Positions 12,283-25,148 of a DNA stretch of 64,000 bases are shown one piece after another. Numbering within the stretch: position 1 is the stretch's first letter; each line of letters starts with the position of its first letter. This DNA is from Chaenocephalus aceratus (Eukaryota; Chordata; Actinopteri; Perciformes; Channichthyidae): NCBI GenBank assembly GCA_023974075.1, contig CM043803.1:3941495-4005494 (forward strand), given 5' to 3'. The notes under the pieces were generated by a model. The model did not search any database. It worked only from the letters and a program-made list of their open reading frames with translations, and had not been told where the DNA came from. A program made the position numbers and the translations under genes.

Positions 12283-13751
12283 GCGTTGGCCGGGCTCCGT
12301 CATGCGGCCGGGGCACAGCGGCTCTGCTGCGGAGCATGTTGTGCAGTAAAATACCTCCGCTAAAACTATTCCCTACTACTTTATAACCCAGCGGTTATGT
12401 CAGAGTAAGCTACTAATGCGCCTATTTGATATTAATTCCTCTGTATGTATTTCACCGTTTGCTTTACTGTGAGCTATTTATTATACATTTCTACAATCTA
12501 GATGTGTACCCAATTTAAAACTCATAGTCTGCAGTTACAGCATCGAGTTGTTATTATACAATATGAAGTGCAAACTATATTTTGCATGCTTATGCAACGC
12601 TATAAATGCAAATCCATGTTTGAATCTGCAGGAGAGTTTACGTAACAAGGTTGTGATTGGCGCTGGTGCAAATATTGTTTGTTTTGTTTCTGGCTGGCTG
12701 GAGAAGAAGGTTGCACAGCCACGGCCACGGATACAGCTTCACTTGTGGAGCTAGATGGCAATGATGGTGGTGAGGCAGGTGAGCTATCGTTAGCCTCCGG
12801 CTCCGGCTGCCGCTGCACGTCAACATTACTAACGTTAGCGCTCGATTTTGAGGACGATGTATGAGCAAAAAACTGTCTAATTTGTCAGTTAGCTGTTACA
12901 TCTCCTTGTTCTCTCTTGTCCTTTCTCTTTTGGGCGCTGCTCTGTGCTTTGGTTTGCTGTACATTATAAATGCAAGCTATTACAATTTTTATAATGCTGC
13001 CGAACTTGCTGCTGCTAGCTACAGTACAGCACAGGTTGATTTAAAACGGTTTTGCTCATCACGCAAGATATCACATGTCATGAAAGGAGCAAGGTCATTG
13101 GACAGACAAATGACAAATTAATTTAGGTTGCTTGGTTACTTTGAAGACTGCGTGAACCGGTCAATGCCATTGGGGCCCCCAAAAAAAAAAATATAAAAAC
13201 TTTTTTCCTTTTTTTTGCATGGGCCCCTGGCCGGCACCGGCTGCACCGTCGATAGTTACGCCACTGGTTAGCTCTCAGTAGCCAGTGATGGAAGTGCCAT
13301 ATGACTTCAGTTAAGGTGCATTTAGGCGCAATTCAGTAAAAGTGTGTATTGGGCGAAGAAGCATTTATAACGTCAGCAGGATGTGCTCAATGTAGTCCAG
13401 TAAAATGCAGTTTTTTAGCGAGAAATATCAATAAATACAGTTTTATTAAGGAGATGTTTTACTACAACATAAAGTAGATATTAGACAGTATGCCAAACGA
13501 GATAAAGTAGTGTATATTGAAGTAATTAGGATCCGCTGTGTAGAGAATCATCAAATTTGACTGGTATCTACCAATACCATCCTTAATAAATGCCCATCCT
13601 ATATATAAATACAATACCGTTTTAAATGATACTTGTGTTTTAATTATGTTTGATTCCATTAATTGAATTAAAGATGTTTTAATGAATTCTGCTGAAATGA
13701 TTGTTACATTGTCATCATGTAACATTTTTGTTCTTTTATTTGCCTCACCAG
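12283..13751. other. intergenic; possible remnant of a hAT-like element
   Basis: The segment ending 'gatagttacgccactgg' near 13250-13267 resembles the terminal repeat CAGTGGCGTAAC of a class of fish DNA transposons, but no matching opposite end was found. Short ORFs at 12600-12870 and 12861-13121 are compositionally simple or lack any recognised domain. Confidence 0.3.
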
Positions 13752-14473
13752 AAAACAGTCCCACCTCCTCTTGAAGACATTTTTGCCTCCTGCTATCGAC
13801 TTCAGGTTCACATTAGGTAAGCCCTTGAGTGTATCGGACTAAAGTTGTTGTTTCAGAGGTTAATTCAAGACGTGTTATGTTACATACTAATGTAATGAGC
13901 ATCAGGTAAAGTACCCATTTATATTTTTTGAATCCACAGATGGAGATGTAAACTATGCAGCACTAGTGTCACCACTCAAAGTGATATTTTAAAAACATTA
14001 TCGACTCCATCATGGAACCTTTGGACAGAAACGTGCCTTGCCCTGCATTCATGTAGACTGGCCTGCGCTCTCACTTATCAAGATAAAAGTTGAAATAATC
14101 GTCTGCTCTTATTTATTCTAGGACCCATGTGCCACTTTATATAAATCTCTGAGCATGAGGTGGGGTTAAAAATAAGTAGTTGGACATTTTGTGAACTACA
14201 TCAATCTCATGACTATTTGGTTCATCTTCTTGCAAACCAGCCTTTTTGTATGGCTTAAACCGCTTGTAATGCATGTGAATAGCACCTCTGTTACCGTCTG
14301 TTAACAGCTAATGTAAACTGGCTCGTTATGATTTCAAGACGGATTAGATTTTTTGTTGTTGAGGAAAACACATGGCGTGTCCTGATTTGTACTCAATTTA
14401 GTGTTTTGTTTGTATATACAGGGAACAGCAGAGGTCGAAGTGCAACAGGCTTGTGATGCAGAGCATGAAGTGA
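13752..14473 (+). other. two exon-like blocks with matching phase, unrecognised
   Basis: Block 13752-13816 has a long pyrimidine tract, a CACCAG acceptor and an AG/GTAAGC donor, and reads KTVPPPLEDIFASCYRLQVH and onward. Block 14422-14473 follows ATATACAG and continues in the correct phase (REQQRSKCNRLVMQSMK) to a TGA at 14471. The blocks could be the last two exons of a small gene whose earlier exons I cannot trace, or chance. No family is recognised. Confidence 0.22.
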
Positions 14474-17400
14474 TACGTTGCCCACAAGCCAGATGCAGTA
14501 GGAATAACCATCAAGTAATAACCATGTGTCTCCATGTATGTTAATGTGCTGTGCTTAACTTGTTACTGTTTTATGAAAACTGTTTTGATATAATAACATT
14601 TAATAAAATGTATTAACATGTCCATAATGTTCCCTTTTTTAAATCTATTTGTTTAATCTGCAATGTTTCAATGCTATCAAATATTAAAGGGTTGGATTGA
14701 AATCAGGAAGAGTTGTCGTATATAGGTTCCGGCAACTCAATTGGTTTATAATTTACTTTATTTATTCTTGTCTTATGTGATTCTTAGCAGATTGTTATTT
14801 GCATTGGTTACACTTAATATCTTGGCTTTTAATTGTAGGCTCAAATCATCTTTTCACCTGCAGAAGAAAATCACATTAGTGAGTTTACCCAACTCCTAAA
14901 AATTGCTTGGAAACTGTTGACACATTGTTTTAAGTTTAGCAAAGTAACACGTTCTTGATTAGAGGAAAACAAAAAAAGTAAGTTTCACCAACTCAAGTAG
15001 TTCAGTACGGGCCAAAAGACGTTTTTTAAAACAATTTTTATATATTATTTTATTAAACGCATTTGAGAACTGTGAAGTGCTCATGTTATAGAGACTGTAT
15101 AGTTGGTAGGTGGAATATACGTAGCCGCAGGTAATATAACTGAGGTCTACCCTACCTGTTAAGACTTGTACTGCCCTAAAGGTAATGGAGCAAAGCACTG
15201 GTTTTGTAGGGATCACTTTCTCTCTATGACTCTTTAAGAACACAGACAAAGTATGCCTGTGCGCATGCCACCAAAACCCCCCCCCTAATAAAAAAGTAAA
15301 CATCCTGTGTTAGAAAATATATTTCAGTTAAAGTTAAGACCATTTATCTGCAAAATAATTAAAGTTAAAAGTAAAATAAATCCTAACAAAGCACAGATAT
15401 TAACAGAGTATGAACGTATAACGCATACGTGCCTTAGCAGAATTTAGTTGGTCCTGATGGAGAAAAACTGAAATACCTTTTTGGACATTTCATCTATTAA
15501 TAGGGACCATTTGCCCAAAAATACATTCATACCACATCACCGTGCAGAAAGAAGTGTACATTTTGTCGTGGACGATACATTTGTGCACATGACTTCTCAA
15601 AATCTTAACATTGATGGTGTCCCCCTCTACTAAGCTGTAGCATTCGTTAGCTCAGGTGAGTTTAGGAGGTCCTCTTCTCAATGAGTAGATGGACGCTTCC
15701 TTTTGGCAGTTGTAGTTTAGAGAAAAGGAAATAGTTCCTGTGGTTTTCTGAAGTAACAGGGTCATTATATCTGAAACTAGATATTCCTGTCGAGTATTTT
15801 AAGTATATTCTTTTGGTATTTTTAGTACCGCAAACGTACTGCCTATTAGTTCCATTATTAGAGAAAAGGGCATATATCTCTACATCCGATTTCTCAAACA
15901 CCCGGCAACTCACACCAAAATAAAGTATATTGATCAATAAAACTATTACAGGTATAAGGAACAATACTGTATCTAGTTTTGATATTGGGGCACACCGTCT
16001 TTTCAAACTGTACAATGTAAAAGGTAAATAAAGTGTAATGTTCACAAAATAGTAATTGAATAGGCTACCTTTAAATGCTATTTATGTAAAGTGCTAAAAT
16101 AAAATACTTTCAACTATATACTTGCTGCCTTTGAAGTCGGTTAATTGCAGTCTTTGTGGAAACCAAATAATGCCTCATGCTTTAAAATGCACATATTTGT
16201 TTTACTGAAATCATACTGAACTGTTTCTAACCATAAAACCTTTAGTCCTCGAGACTGACCGTTTCCGGACTGTTTTCATTGTTCCTGCTAAAGGTTTTGT
16301 TTCCGAGGCTGAAGTCATAGAGGAGAGCTGAGCATAATGCGGCCAGCACACAGCGTAAAGTGATTCCAGATGCTTTAAGAATTGAACTCATGTGAAAAAG
16401 ATGTTCGCCTCTCCCTTATTTATCCAACCTATTCGCTATTGAACACCCTTTGTTTAATTTGCTACTTTCACTGGCAAAATAAAAGCACTGACCATTTATT
16501 TTGTAACCTTATGGCTTTAAAATGTTTAGTTTTTTTCAAAGAAGAAAATTAAAGCGCCTTCCCCTAAGCTGTGGTATCATATTGCATGAATATGGAAAGA
16601 CAAAAAGTTCGGAACAGTTGGAACAAAAGCAATTCTGGTTAGAAGTAGGAGCTGTATCTCAGACCTATAATCATAACTTTTTACTGCTGTGACTTCGACA
16701 ATAAAAACCTCTGCATATGAAACAAAAACTGTACTGACAATCATTAAACATCTAATACTAAATATACTTTCATCAAAACAAACAATCTCTATCAAATCAT
16801 CAATAAAAAGACAAACTGTGTGATTTTATTGTGTGGTATTTCTCCCTGTATGAAGAAGCAGTCCTATGCGCAAGGCAGTGAGTGGCTGGGTGGGACTGGG
16901 CTGGGTTAAGAGGGTGGGAGAGGGGGGAGAAGGTGGAGCCTGACACAAAGGTCTACCCTCCCACCTCGTGAACTCAGGAAGGACGCCCCAGGGTGGCTAC
17001 TCTTTTAACTGGGTGCTCTCCTCCCACATCTTAGAGATGTTTAAGGGGGGAGTAAAATAAAAGAACTTCAGCAATGCGCAAGGCAGGTAGGGACAGGACA
17101 AAAATTGAAAGGAGAGAGAGGAAGAGGGAGACAGCAAAATGTGTTAACAGAGGTGGAGATGTGGCAGACAAAAAGAAGGAGGAACAAATGAAGCATAAAC
17201 ACCCAGATTCTGAGCTGCTTTATGTATGTTTTTGGCAAATATTGTTTTTCTACAGCTGTAAGGTGAGCGTAGAAACCACAGCGGACACGTGCCACATTAT
17301 GCCAACAGATTATATTAGATGTATACTAGAATATATGATATTCTCTTGCAGAGGATAGGGAAAGCAGGCTGCATTCGGCTTGTTAAGCGGCTGAGCTCCA

Positions 17401-20341
17401 GGAAAACTGTTTTTAGGAGGAATGCAGGCGGGCTGAGTGTCTTGACACGTTGAGGGAGGTTAATATCTATGATCTTTGTCACAAAATGCAAGATTACGAA
17501 GCATTGGAAAGACCAGCCCTTCTCATCATAGTCCTATCATTTCTATATCTAAAGATAACATTTAGATTTTCCCATTCAAAGTTTTTTAAGCAAATTGAGT
17601 TCATAAAAGAGATTCCTGGAAGTAAATGTTGCTGCTTCTCTCGCCCAGGTGGCTGTGCAGTGATTAGAGTCAGAGGGGCAGGAAGCTGTGGATCCTGTCT
17701 TAAATGTGGGTGGTCACTGTCATTAGCAGGTTAAGTATAGCCATTAAACTGAATGAAAAGTCTCACTTCTGTACCAATAGCCACACGCTGAAGTGATTCT
17801 GAACATGGAAGGTGACCAACTGATACCCCAATAACAACACACCCACCTTAACTGTAACACAAAGGCCTGGCATATACACAAAGTGGTCTGCTTTATTGTA
17901 ACTGTATGTTAGGAAGTGACTTAGAATCGCTTATATTACTAATTTTGATCAATAATATTCGACTGCAGGACTTCGAATTCTTTCCTGAGTGATACAATGA
18001 ACTTTAACTAAGGCCATCTGTTTTGAATGAAATCAGATATTTGGTGCGCTACAGAGATGATTCACTTTGTTCAGCCATACCTTACAAAATGCAATTGCAA
18101 CAAAGAAGATATTTTGTTGTTCTTTTTATATATGTTTTATATATGTTTTCAAATAACATTTGACATACTGTGACTTAAGGTCCATAGAGTACTGCAGAAA
18201 CAGAAGCACCACCAACACTAATAGAAACTAAGACTGAGCTCGGTTAATGTTCTCAGAGGGTGTATATTCATCTACCATCATCTTACAAACTCAATGTTGC
18301 CAGAATGGGATGCTCCTCCCCTTTTCCCCCTCTGTGGTCGATTCTTACATTTCTTTCGTCTCGACACAGTTTTTTGTTCCTCCTCTTTGCATTGAGGCCA
18401 AGTATACTCCCTTTGTTGATGTGGCAGGCCTGGGAAATGAAAAGTTGATACTTCATGTCAGGCAAAGAGGAGAACCTCCTATTCTTTCTTTTTTTTTTTA
18501 AAAACTCTCTTGTGCTTGCAAACGTGGACAAAAGAAAAAAATAGATCATTTGGGAAGCCAATGCAATGACACAGAAACTCAGGTTTAACAAATGGCTAGT
18601 GGTGGTCAACCAATCACCAGCCACCGTGTCATCTGTCAGCCATTGACATATTCATCTAAAGAAGCTGCTTTCTTGAAGGTATAAAAGTAAAGATGGAGGA
18701 AAGAGGAGCTTATTTGACCCAAACTTCATCTCACAATTTCCTTTCTGGGCAACAAGAAAAAGCAGATACAATAAGTAGTGTAGATACATTATTTTATTTA
18801 AAACAAAAGTAAGTAAGCCCAAGGGAGAGACAGCTAATAAATGACAGAGCAAGGTGTGTAATCAGAGCCAGTGACGAGCTCTCAGTGAGTTTCCATGATG
18901 TGATGTGGAGAGAGAGGAGAGAGCAACCAGAACATCTTGCCTCCATTCCGAAGCACAGCTGAACACAAACCAGGGAGGGACATGACACTAATCTAAATAT
19001 GGGCAACCGGCTGGAGCCAATCAGAGCATGAGCATCCACTACGCCCCCGCCCACCTCCAAACTCACCCTAAACTCTTCCATCAGAGCTTATTGCAGTCAA
19101 CCATATGACGTGGAGACTTCAAAAGCTGCTGGTTCTTCTAACCATCTCCAAGCCTTTTGGCGTGTCTGTTCTTTTCTTTTCTGTATATCTTCCATGGTAT
19201 TTCCTCTGAGGAGTGAAACACTGAGGCTGAGCAACAACGTACAACAATGCCTGCAGATGGCTATCTCTGAATCCTGAGGCCAGGAGCATCTAGAAAAACG
19301 GTTGTGAAATGTCCGTCCATCAGTCTCCAGTCCATGAGTGAAATCACATAAGCAGCAACCCAATTTTTGTCGTATTAAGTTTTTTTTCAATATTCCTAAA
19401 CTCATAAATGAGTAACCATTTGCAAAACAGACCAATTTTGCCAGCCTTAGTAAGATATCTTAGAATAAAGTCACTACCAAACAGGACATTAAAGTCTATA
19501 TTTTGATACCGGCCGTGACGTGGACACTTAAATCAGATCAAATCTTTCATGACGGCCACCTGATAAAAAAAACAAAACTGGTTAACTAATCTAGTTTTGA
19601 AGGTCTTGTCCAGCTGAATCAGGGCACCCCTCCCCCAAAAGTGAGCAGCTGCCAGACGCACATCAAATGTGTTTCTCTTGATGACCGACAGAAGGTGTTT
19701 AAACTTCTCAAGTTCATCTCTGTTTGAATTCAGTCTTGAACTACAGAGCTTCTTTTAACCTCAAACGGTCAATAGATTGATTTAAACTGTTAATACGCAG
19801 CTATACAATATACCTGGCTAATGATGTAGACATGTCAGCATCTCATAAAGCTTAATTGCTAGCTTTGAGTTGCACATATGGAGGTTTCCTACAGGCAGGG
19901 GGTCAGGGGAACACAACATCACCTGCTGTTGTATGGGTACTCTTACCCCTCTACCTGTCGTATGTTACCCATTAGCTGGGAGAAGCAGGCTGCTTTATGG
20001 AGCCCTTTCACCGGGGAGCCTGATCCTGGCTTAGCTTAATCTGCTGAGTAACCAGCAAAAGCCCAAGTAGCAACAATCAGCACTTTTAGCTCAAGTAATA
20101 AAGACTCCGAACATTATTGTCGTTAGACTAAATTCCAGTCAGTTTACATTCATTTAGTCACACTTATGCTCCTTAAACATGGACATCGGTTTAACTCTGA
20201 AATGTGCTTATGTATATAAAACCAGTATGTGAAATGATGAAGCAGTCGCTCTTAGTGAAAACCCACAAATAATATCATACGTATACGCAGTTCCTCTCAA
20301 CTCAACAAAACCGCTTAAGTTTCCACTACCATAAAAAATTA
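14474..20341. other. intergenic, nothing firmly recognised
   Basis: This is AT-rich single-copy-looking sequence. Small ORFs (15662-16045 -, 18283-18624 -, 18794-19081 -) show no domain, and I could assemble no exon chain. A purine-rich patch lies at 16900-17170. Nothing supports a gene call. Confidence 0.5.
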
Positions 20342-21164
20342 CAATCAATCAATGTTTATTTATATAGCCCAATATCACAAATGTTACATTTGTCTCAGTG
20401 GACTTCACAGTGTGTACAGAATATCAGGATGACAATACGACACCCTCTGTCCTTAGACCAGGGGTCTCAAACTCAAGGCCCGGGGGCCAAATCCGGCCGC
20501 GACTTCATTTGATGTGGCCCCGCAAGAGCTTGCATAGAATATAATACGTTTATTATACGGTTACATGCCACTTTACAGAAGCACGTTGCCCATAAACGAC
20601 ATGTTCCCACAATGCATCTTGTTTTGTGACATGCGCACTGAAGAGACTTGCAATTATTTGCCCTGGACTTCTGTTTTCAGACGTAGTTAATTACTAAGTT
20701 ATTATCCTATCCCATAATCATCCAATTCAGAGGCAATAATGTAATATAATACATTATTTTATATATATATATTATATATTTATATAGTTACAACCGGCCC
20801 TTTGAGTGCAACCTTTATGTGAATGTGGCCCGCGATGAAATTGAGTTTGACACCCCTGCCTTAGACCCTCACATCGTACAAGGAAAAACTTCCGGAGAAA
20901 ACCCACAGTTAAAGGGAAAATGGGAGAAACCTCAGGGAGAGCAACAGAGGAGGGATCCCTCTCCCAGGACGGACAGACGTGCAATAGATGCCGTGTGTAA
21001 ATTGAAAAGATAATACATTTGCAACATAGGTAGTCCACATGTTTGGAAATGCATGTGTGTATAATAGGAAGATGAATCCACGAGGATATCCATCCAGGAC
21101 CGATGATCCAGGACCACAGCCACGACTCGCGATCCAGGACACAGGACCACAGGATCATCCATGA
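20342..21164 (-). mobile_element. L2-type LINE, 3' fragment, interrupted by a hAT MITE
   Basis: Both flanks of the inserted MITE match the 3' region of the LINE at 29170-29600 nearly base for base, including the LINE terminus 'tgtttatttatatagcccaa' at about 20353. It has the same orientation, with the tail towards low coordinates, where two to three CAAT units remain. Homology ends near 21164 at 'ggatcatccatgac'. This is a 5'-truncated retrotransposon copy. Confidence 0.85.
20459..20858. mobile_element. hAT-type MITE with perfect 8-bp target duplication
   Basis: The 400-bp insert starts CAGGGGTCTCAAACTCAA and ends TTGAGTTTGACACCCCTG: inverted repeats with one mismatch in 18. It is flanked on both sides by CCTTAGAC (20451-20458 and 20859-20866). 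The homologous LINE at 29287 and onward has a single CCTTAGAC and no insert, giving a direct empty-site comparison. Eight-bp duplications and CAGGG-type ends are hallmarks of the hAT superfamily. There is no ORF; the centre is AT-rich. Confidence 0.93.
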
Positions 21165-23879
21165 CAATGCAGCCCTATCTTCCTTTTAAAGGGCCCAGGC
21201 CCCCAACTGTACATTTTCCAAGGGCCCAAAACTGGTTTCTGGCTCCAAATTAAAACATAAGCACCAAGAGCTATAGTAAAACACCCAGAGGTGCTGAAAC
21301 ACTTCGAATGAAAAACCCTTGACCTTTTAGTCAGTTAGCAGCGAGTCTCTTTTAAACGTGGACTCGCATGGCCCTGCATATGCATCTCAACTTACTCTAA
21401 TAAACCATCAAGTAAAAGAGTCTTTTTTCCTTGACACAAACATGAGCTGGTCTTTGATGTGGCGTTACAATGGCAGAGGTTCCCAAATACATTTTTATGA
21501 TCAAATATAACATACTGTATGTGGCGTGTTCAAAGGACACAGAGAAAAAATATGATTTTTTTTAATTAAATTGCAAAACAACAGCAAACTATTTATATTG
21601 TACATTTCCAGAAAGACACTTGTTTTAGTCTGAATATTGATAAACAAGTGTCTGTTGCAGAGACAGAGATCACTCCGGTTGCAGATAGGCAGCACCAAAA
21701 ACCATCTGGTTTTATCACTCTATCATTTGTGGCTCAGCCATAAAACGCACCTTAGGATGCATCTGGAAAATAAATTAGGAGGGGCAAAGAACGTTTTGGG
21801 AGTTTCTGTACCTGTGTTTGAATATATCTCACCTGAGATCAAACTAAAGTTGGTTTATTTTACAAAGTGACTTTGACTACTTAGAAAAGCTCTTTATAAA
21901 CTATATGTATTATTGTTATTATTATTATTATTATAGTAGAAAGCAGTTTCTATGGATCAAACACAATCCCCCCATTTTAAATAGCCACCCTCAACTGGGG
22001 ACTTGTACTTTCCTACTTAGTTCTTCCTTTCTATGATCTCTCTTCATGTGGCTTCCCTCAGCCAGAAGGTCTGAAGACTTTGGGGGTTTCTGCTTCTCTC
22101 AGTCAATACAAATAAGCGTCCAGTCACACCTGAAAGTGGTACAGGCAAATCCATGCATGCATCTTTGGGAGTTACTGTATGTCACCATAGAAGATTGTTG
22201 AAGTGGTGAAGTTGATCAAATGCAAAGTCAAACTTTCCCAAATTGGAATCCATGTAAAAGTCGGGCACATTTACTAAGCAACAATTAGCAAGTCAAAAAG
22301 CTGATTTAACCAATCAGGTTAAATCAAATTCAACAGTTTGCTTCTTATTCAAAATACCATTGTTGGAGCTGAGCTTTTACAGTATATACACATTTTAAAT
22401 GTTAGTGTGGGTTTAAAATAAAACCTCACAAAGGGCTTCACTTGAACACTAGGTTTTCTTCATTTATTCTGTCTTTCAAATCTTTGGGTGAACACTGTCC
22501 AAATCGAAAAGAAGTGAGGCAGTACAGCTAGCCTGTCCCTTTCTCTTCACCTCGTTCTGCCATCTTCTCTCTCTTTGTCTGTCTATCTCTGTCTCACCTC
22601 CCCCCTCCACCCTCTTCCTCTCTCTCTTGACTCATCCAGGCAGCAGCCCAGGAATAATAGGACACAGGAAAGTAAACTCCACAGCAGCTGAGTGCGTGGG
22701 GCCAAGAACCAAACCCAGTGGCCTTTTTTTCTCCAGTCTACCCTCTAATTTTGCATTTATTTTAGTACGTGAGTTTATTGAGCTCAAGTCTCAGTCCAAT
22801 TCAAAAAGCCTGGGCCACTGTGATTTTCACCCACTGCCCTCTCCACTCCTCAGAACCTAATGGGCTTTACTGCACTTCATTTCAAGTTATTGTTGATCAT
22901 CAAACTAAGGGTATAAGAGAATATGGAATACGTGTGTTTTACGTATGCAGCATTCGAAGGCGTCAATGTTATTAAGACTAAAGGAATCAACAGGCCAATT
23001 GTTTCAGGGACAGCGGAATGTCTAGAAATGATTTTTCTATTCATTACAGCAAGACAGAAAATATGACATTATGTAAACTGCCACTGGCTTGCCGTTTTTG
23101 TTTTTGTGGCATTTTAACAGATACAGTTACATGCTGAATTGCAGGTGGCCATGCTGCCTCTATTAAAGTTCAGGTAGCCACACAAGACAGTTAAAGAAAT
23201 GGGAAAATCTGTTTGCAGATCTGCAAGCTCACCTCGGTTTTCAAAACTATCCAGGTGTCCATGCAACATAACTGCTTGCAGGTTCAAAAAAGTAGAAAAA
23301 AATTGTTTTCTTAGTTTTAATGATAGCACAGAGCTTCAGTGAGAGTTGCCAAATAATAGCATTATGCGAGCTGTCAGCAGGGCATTATACTTCACTTTGA
23401 ATGACTAACAGCTGATTTGTAGTTGTTGTTGTAGTACAGAATCATCGTAAGAATTTGATTGGGCTTATTTGTGGTTGTTTCTGCCATGAACATTTCCTGA
23501 TAATTTCCTGCTTACAAATGGGTGTCCATATATGCATCATATTTCACAACGGCTCACTTTGTAGCCACGCCAACAACATGGCGACGGTCATTTAGTTTGT
23601 TCCGTCTGCCTCTTGTTTTGTACGCACATTCAAGGCCTTCAGAGGATCACTATTCGTGCCCCTCTCACTTTTCCTTCAGTGCCACCATCAGGTCAACATT
23701 TCGATTTGTCAAATACTTTACCAAATTCCTGCAGAATAAATGTACATGAGCCTCAGTCGCACTTTGAGGTCATTATGAAATGCTAGCGCGGCAAAGCACA
23801 TAACCAAGATGGTAATTGAGCATTTTACATAAATGTCAACAAGAGCAGAGAATGTCAAGCTCCCTACATGTATGTGATG
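21165..23879. other. intergenic, with a short (ATT)n microsatellite
   Basis: ATT units lie at about 21908-21935 and a pyrimidine-rich tract at 22560-22625. No exon chain, RNA gene or domain was recognised. Confidence 0.5.
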
Positions 23880-24046
23880 CAGAGATGGGGACTCGAGTCT
23901 GCGACTCGGACTCGAGTCGCACTTAAGTCGCACACACAGAGACTTCAGACTTGACTTGGACTCGTGACAAAAAGACTTCAGACTCGACTTGGACTCGTGT
24001 GTTGGGACTCGTGAACAATCATTGTGTTTTCTATTTTTGGCGTATT

Positions 24047-24260
24047 AAAGGTGAGGTAGGTACATTTGAGAGAAACCGGCTCGAGATCGCTAGAATTTGA
24101 AAATACACAACCGGAGATAATCTGCTAGAGGCTGCTACTTCCTTATAGAGCCCGCCTCCTCCAACACACACGAACGCGCACATGACCAATGAGGGCACGA
24201 GATAAGTTTGTGCCCAGATGGAAGGCTGACAGGCAGGTAGGCCATCCAGTTATTTTAGCC
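24047..24260. repeat. partial copy of the 815-1184 MITE family
   Basis: It starts 'ttaaaggtgaggtaggt' and is about 80% similar to the reverse complement of 998-1187, including the shared 'acatgaccaatgagggcacg' and 'ggctgacaggcaggtaggcc' blocks. The far end of the element is missing, and sequence continues into the BED-finger ORF. Confidence 0.75.
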
Positions 24261-24542
24261 GGGCTCATTACGCCTCTGTTACTACCTCATAGTAACACAA
24301 CGGCGACCGGCGGCACAACGGCGACCGGCGGCACACCTGCGACTGTACCGCTTAGGTTCAACTACAAAAACTTCGAACAAAACGCCGGCGGCACCAACAA
24401 AAGGAGCGCACACTGCAAAGTCTGCAATATCAAAATCAAAGATGCTGGCGCAACAACGTCGAATTTCATCAGGCACTTGAAAACTCACCTGGAGAGGTCC
24501 GTCAGTCACATTAACGCATGGACGGTTAGCAAACATGTTTAG
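24189..24542 (+). CDS. BED-type zinc finger exon of a hAT transposase (fragment)
   Basis: The 117-residue ORF carries CKVCNIKIKDAG, a spacer and FIRHLKTH, a C-x2-C...H-x4-H arrangement at about residues 79-103, as in the DNA-binding BED fingers of hAT transposases and ZBED proteins. The first 20-25 residues come from the MITE-derived segment, so the true start is uncertain. A 15-bp direct duplication (GACCGGCGGCACAAC) produces the repeated TATGG. A possible donor follows at HLER. No RNase H-like domain is present in the remaining 600 bp, so it cannot encode a full transposase here. Confidence 0.6.
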   Translation: MRARDKFVPRWKADRQVGHPVILAGLITPLLLPHSNTTATGGTTATGGTPATVPLRFNYKNFEQNAGGTNKRSAHCKVCNIKIKDAGATTSNFIRHLKTHLERSVSHINAWTVSKHV

Positions 24543-25148
24543 CTCAGCATCAGCTATGTAATGTTAACTTAGCTTGCTACTAGCTTTGTAACTGAATATT
24601 TGAAAAGATTAGTGAATTGCTTGTCACACTTGTTTGAGTTGAGTGGCGTTGACATCCAACTCTTGACATGACATAAAAAAGGTCGGTAACGTTAATCATT
24701 ACCCGCTTTTAAGTACTTTTAACAGTTTCCCTGCGGGGGATTAATAAAGTATTTGTGATACTGATTTCTGATTCTGAAGTGTTTTGCTTATAAGTTGTTT
24801 GCATTTAGCTAAAGTGTGATGTTTTTCCTCATATTGCATTGCAATAGCCTGTTTAAAGTGATCATATAACAAACAACTAATCAGTACTGATACTGTATGC
24901 TAATAGATATAGGAGTGATAATAACACAGTAAATGCTTTGAATTTCTTAGATATAGCTGTGCAGTATTCTTAACAGACTGGATAGCAGCAGACAATAGAA
25001 GGCTTATTACAACCAGAAGAGACATGAGACTTTTATTTTTTTAGAGACTTGACTTGGACTCGTGACCAAAGACTTGAGACTTGATCAAGTCTCACCCCAC
25101 AAAGACTTGAGACTTGGACTTGCAAAAAAAGACTTGTGAACATCTCTG

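Larger units (their letters stand above)
23880..25148 (+). mobile_element. hAT-like element with subterminal GACTTG/ACTCG repeats
   Basis: The left end CAGAGATG is matched by CATCTCTG at the right end. Both subterminal regions carry many copies of GACTCG/GACTTGAGAC-type motifs (23888-24010 and 25040-25137), as in hAT elements whose transposase binds repeated subterminal sites. An internal ORF encodes a BED-type finger but no catalytic domain follows. I could not find a convincing 8-bp target duplication. A piece of the 815-1184 MITE family occupies 24047-24260. Confidence 0.65.

Noticed and set aside
12861..13121. 86-residue ORF with hydrophobic stretch (MSKKLSNLSVSCYISLF...)
   Set aside because: Looks membrane-like, but has no homology I recognise, no upstream signals and sits in repeat-derived DNA; left unannotated.
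18794..19081. 95-residue minus ORF (MEEFRVSLEVGGG...)
   Set aside because: No domain and no convincing exon context; composition is compatible with chance.
20772..21167. ORFs duplicated at 20772-21167 and 29260-29670 (SWIASRGCGPGSSVLDG...)
   Set aside because: The apparent conserved protein pair is the noncoding LINE 3' UTR present twice, read on the minus strand.
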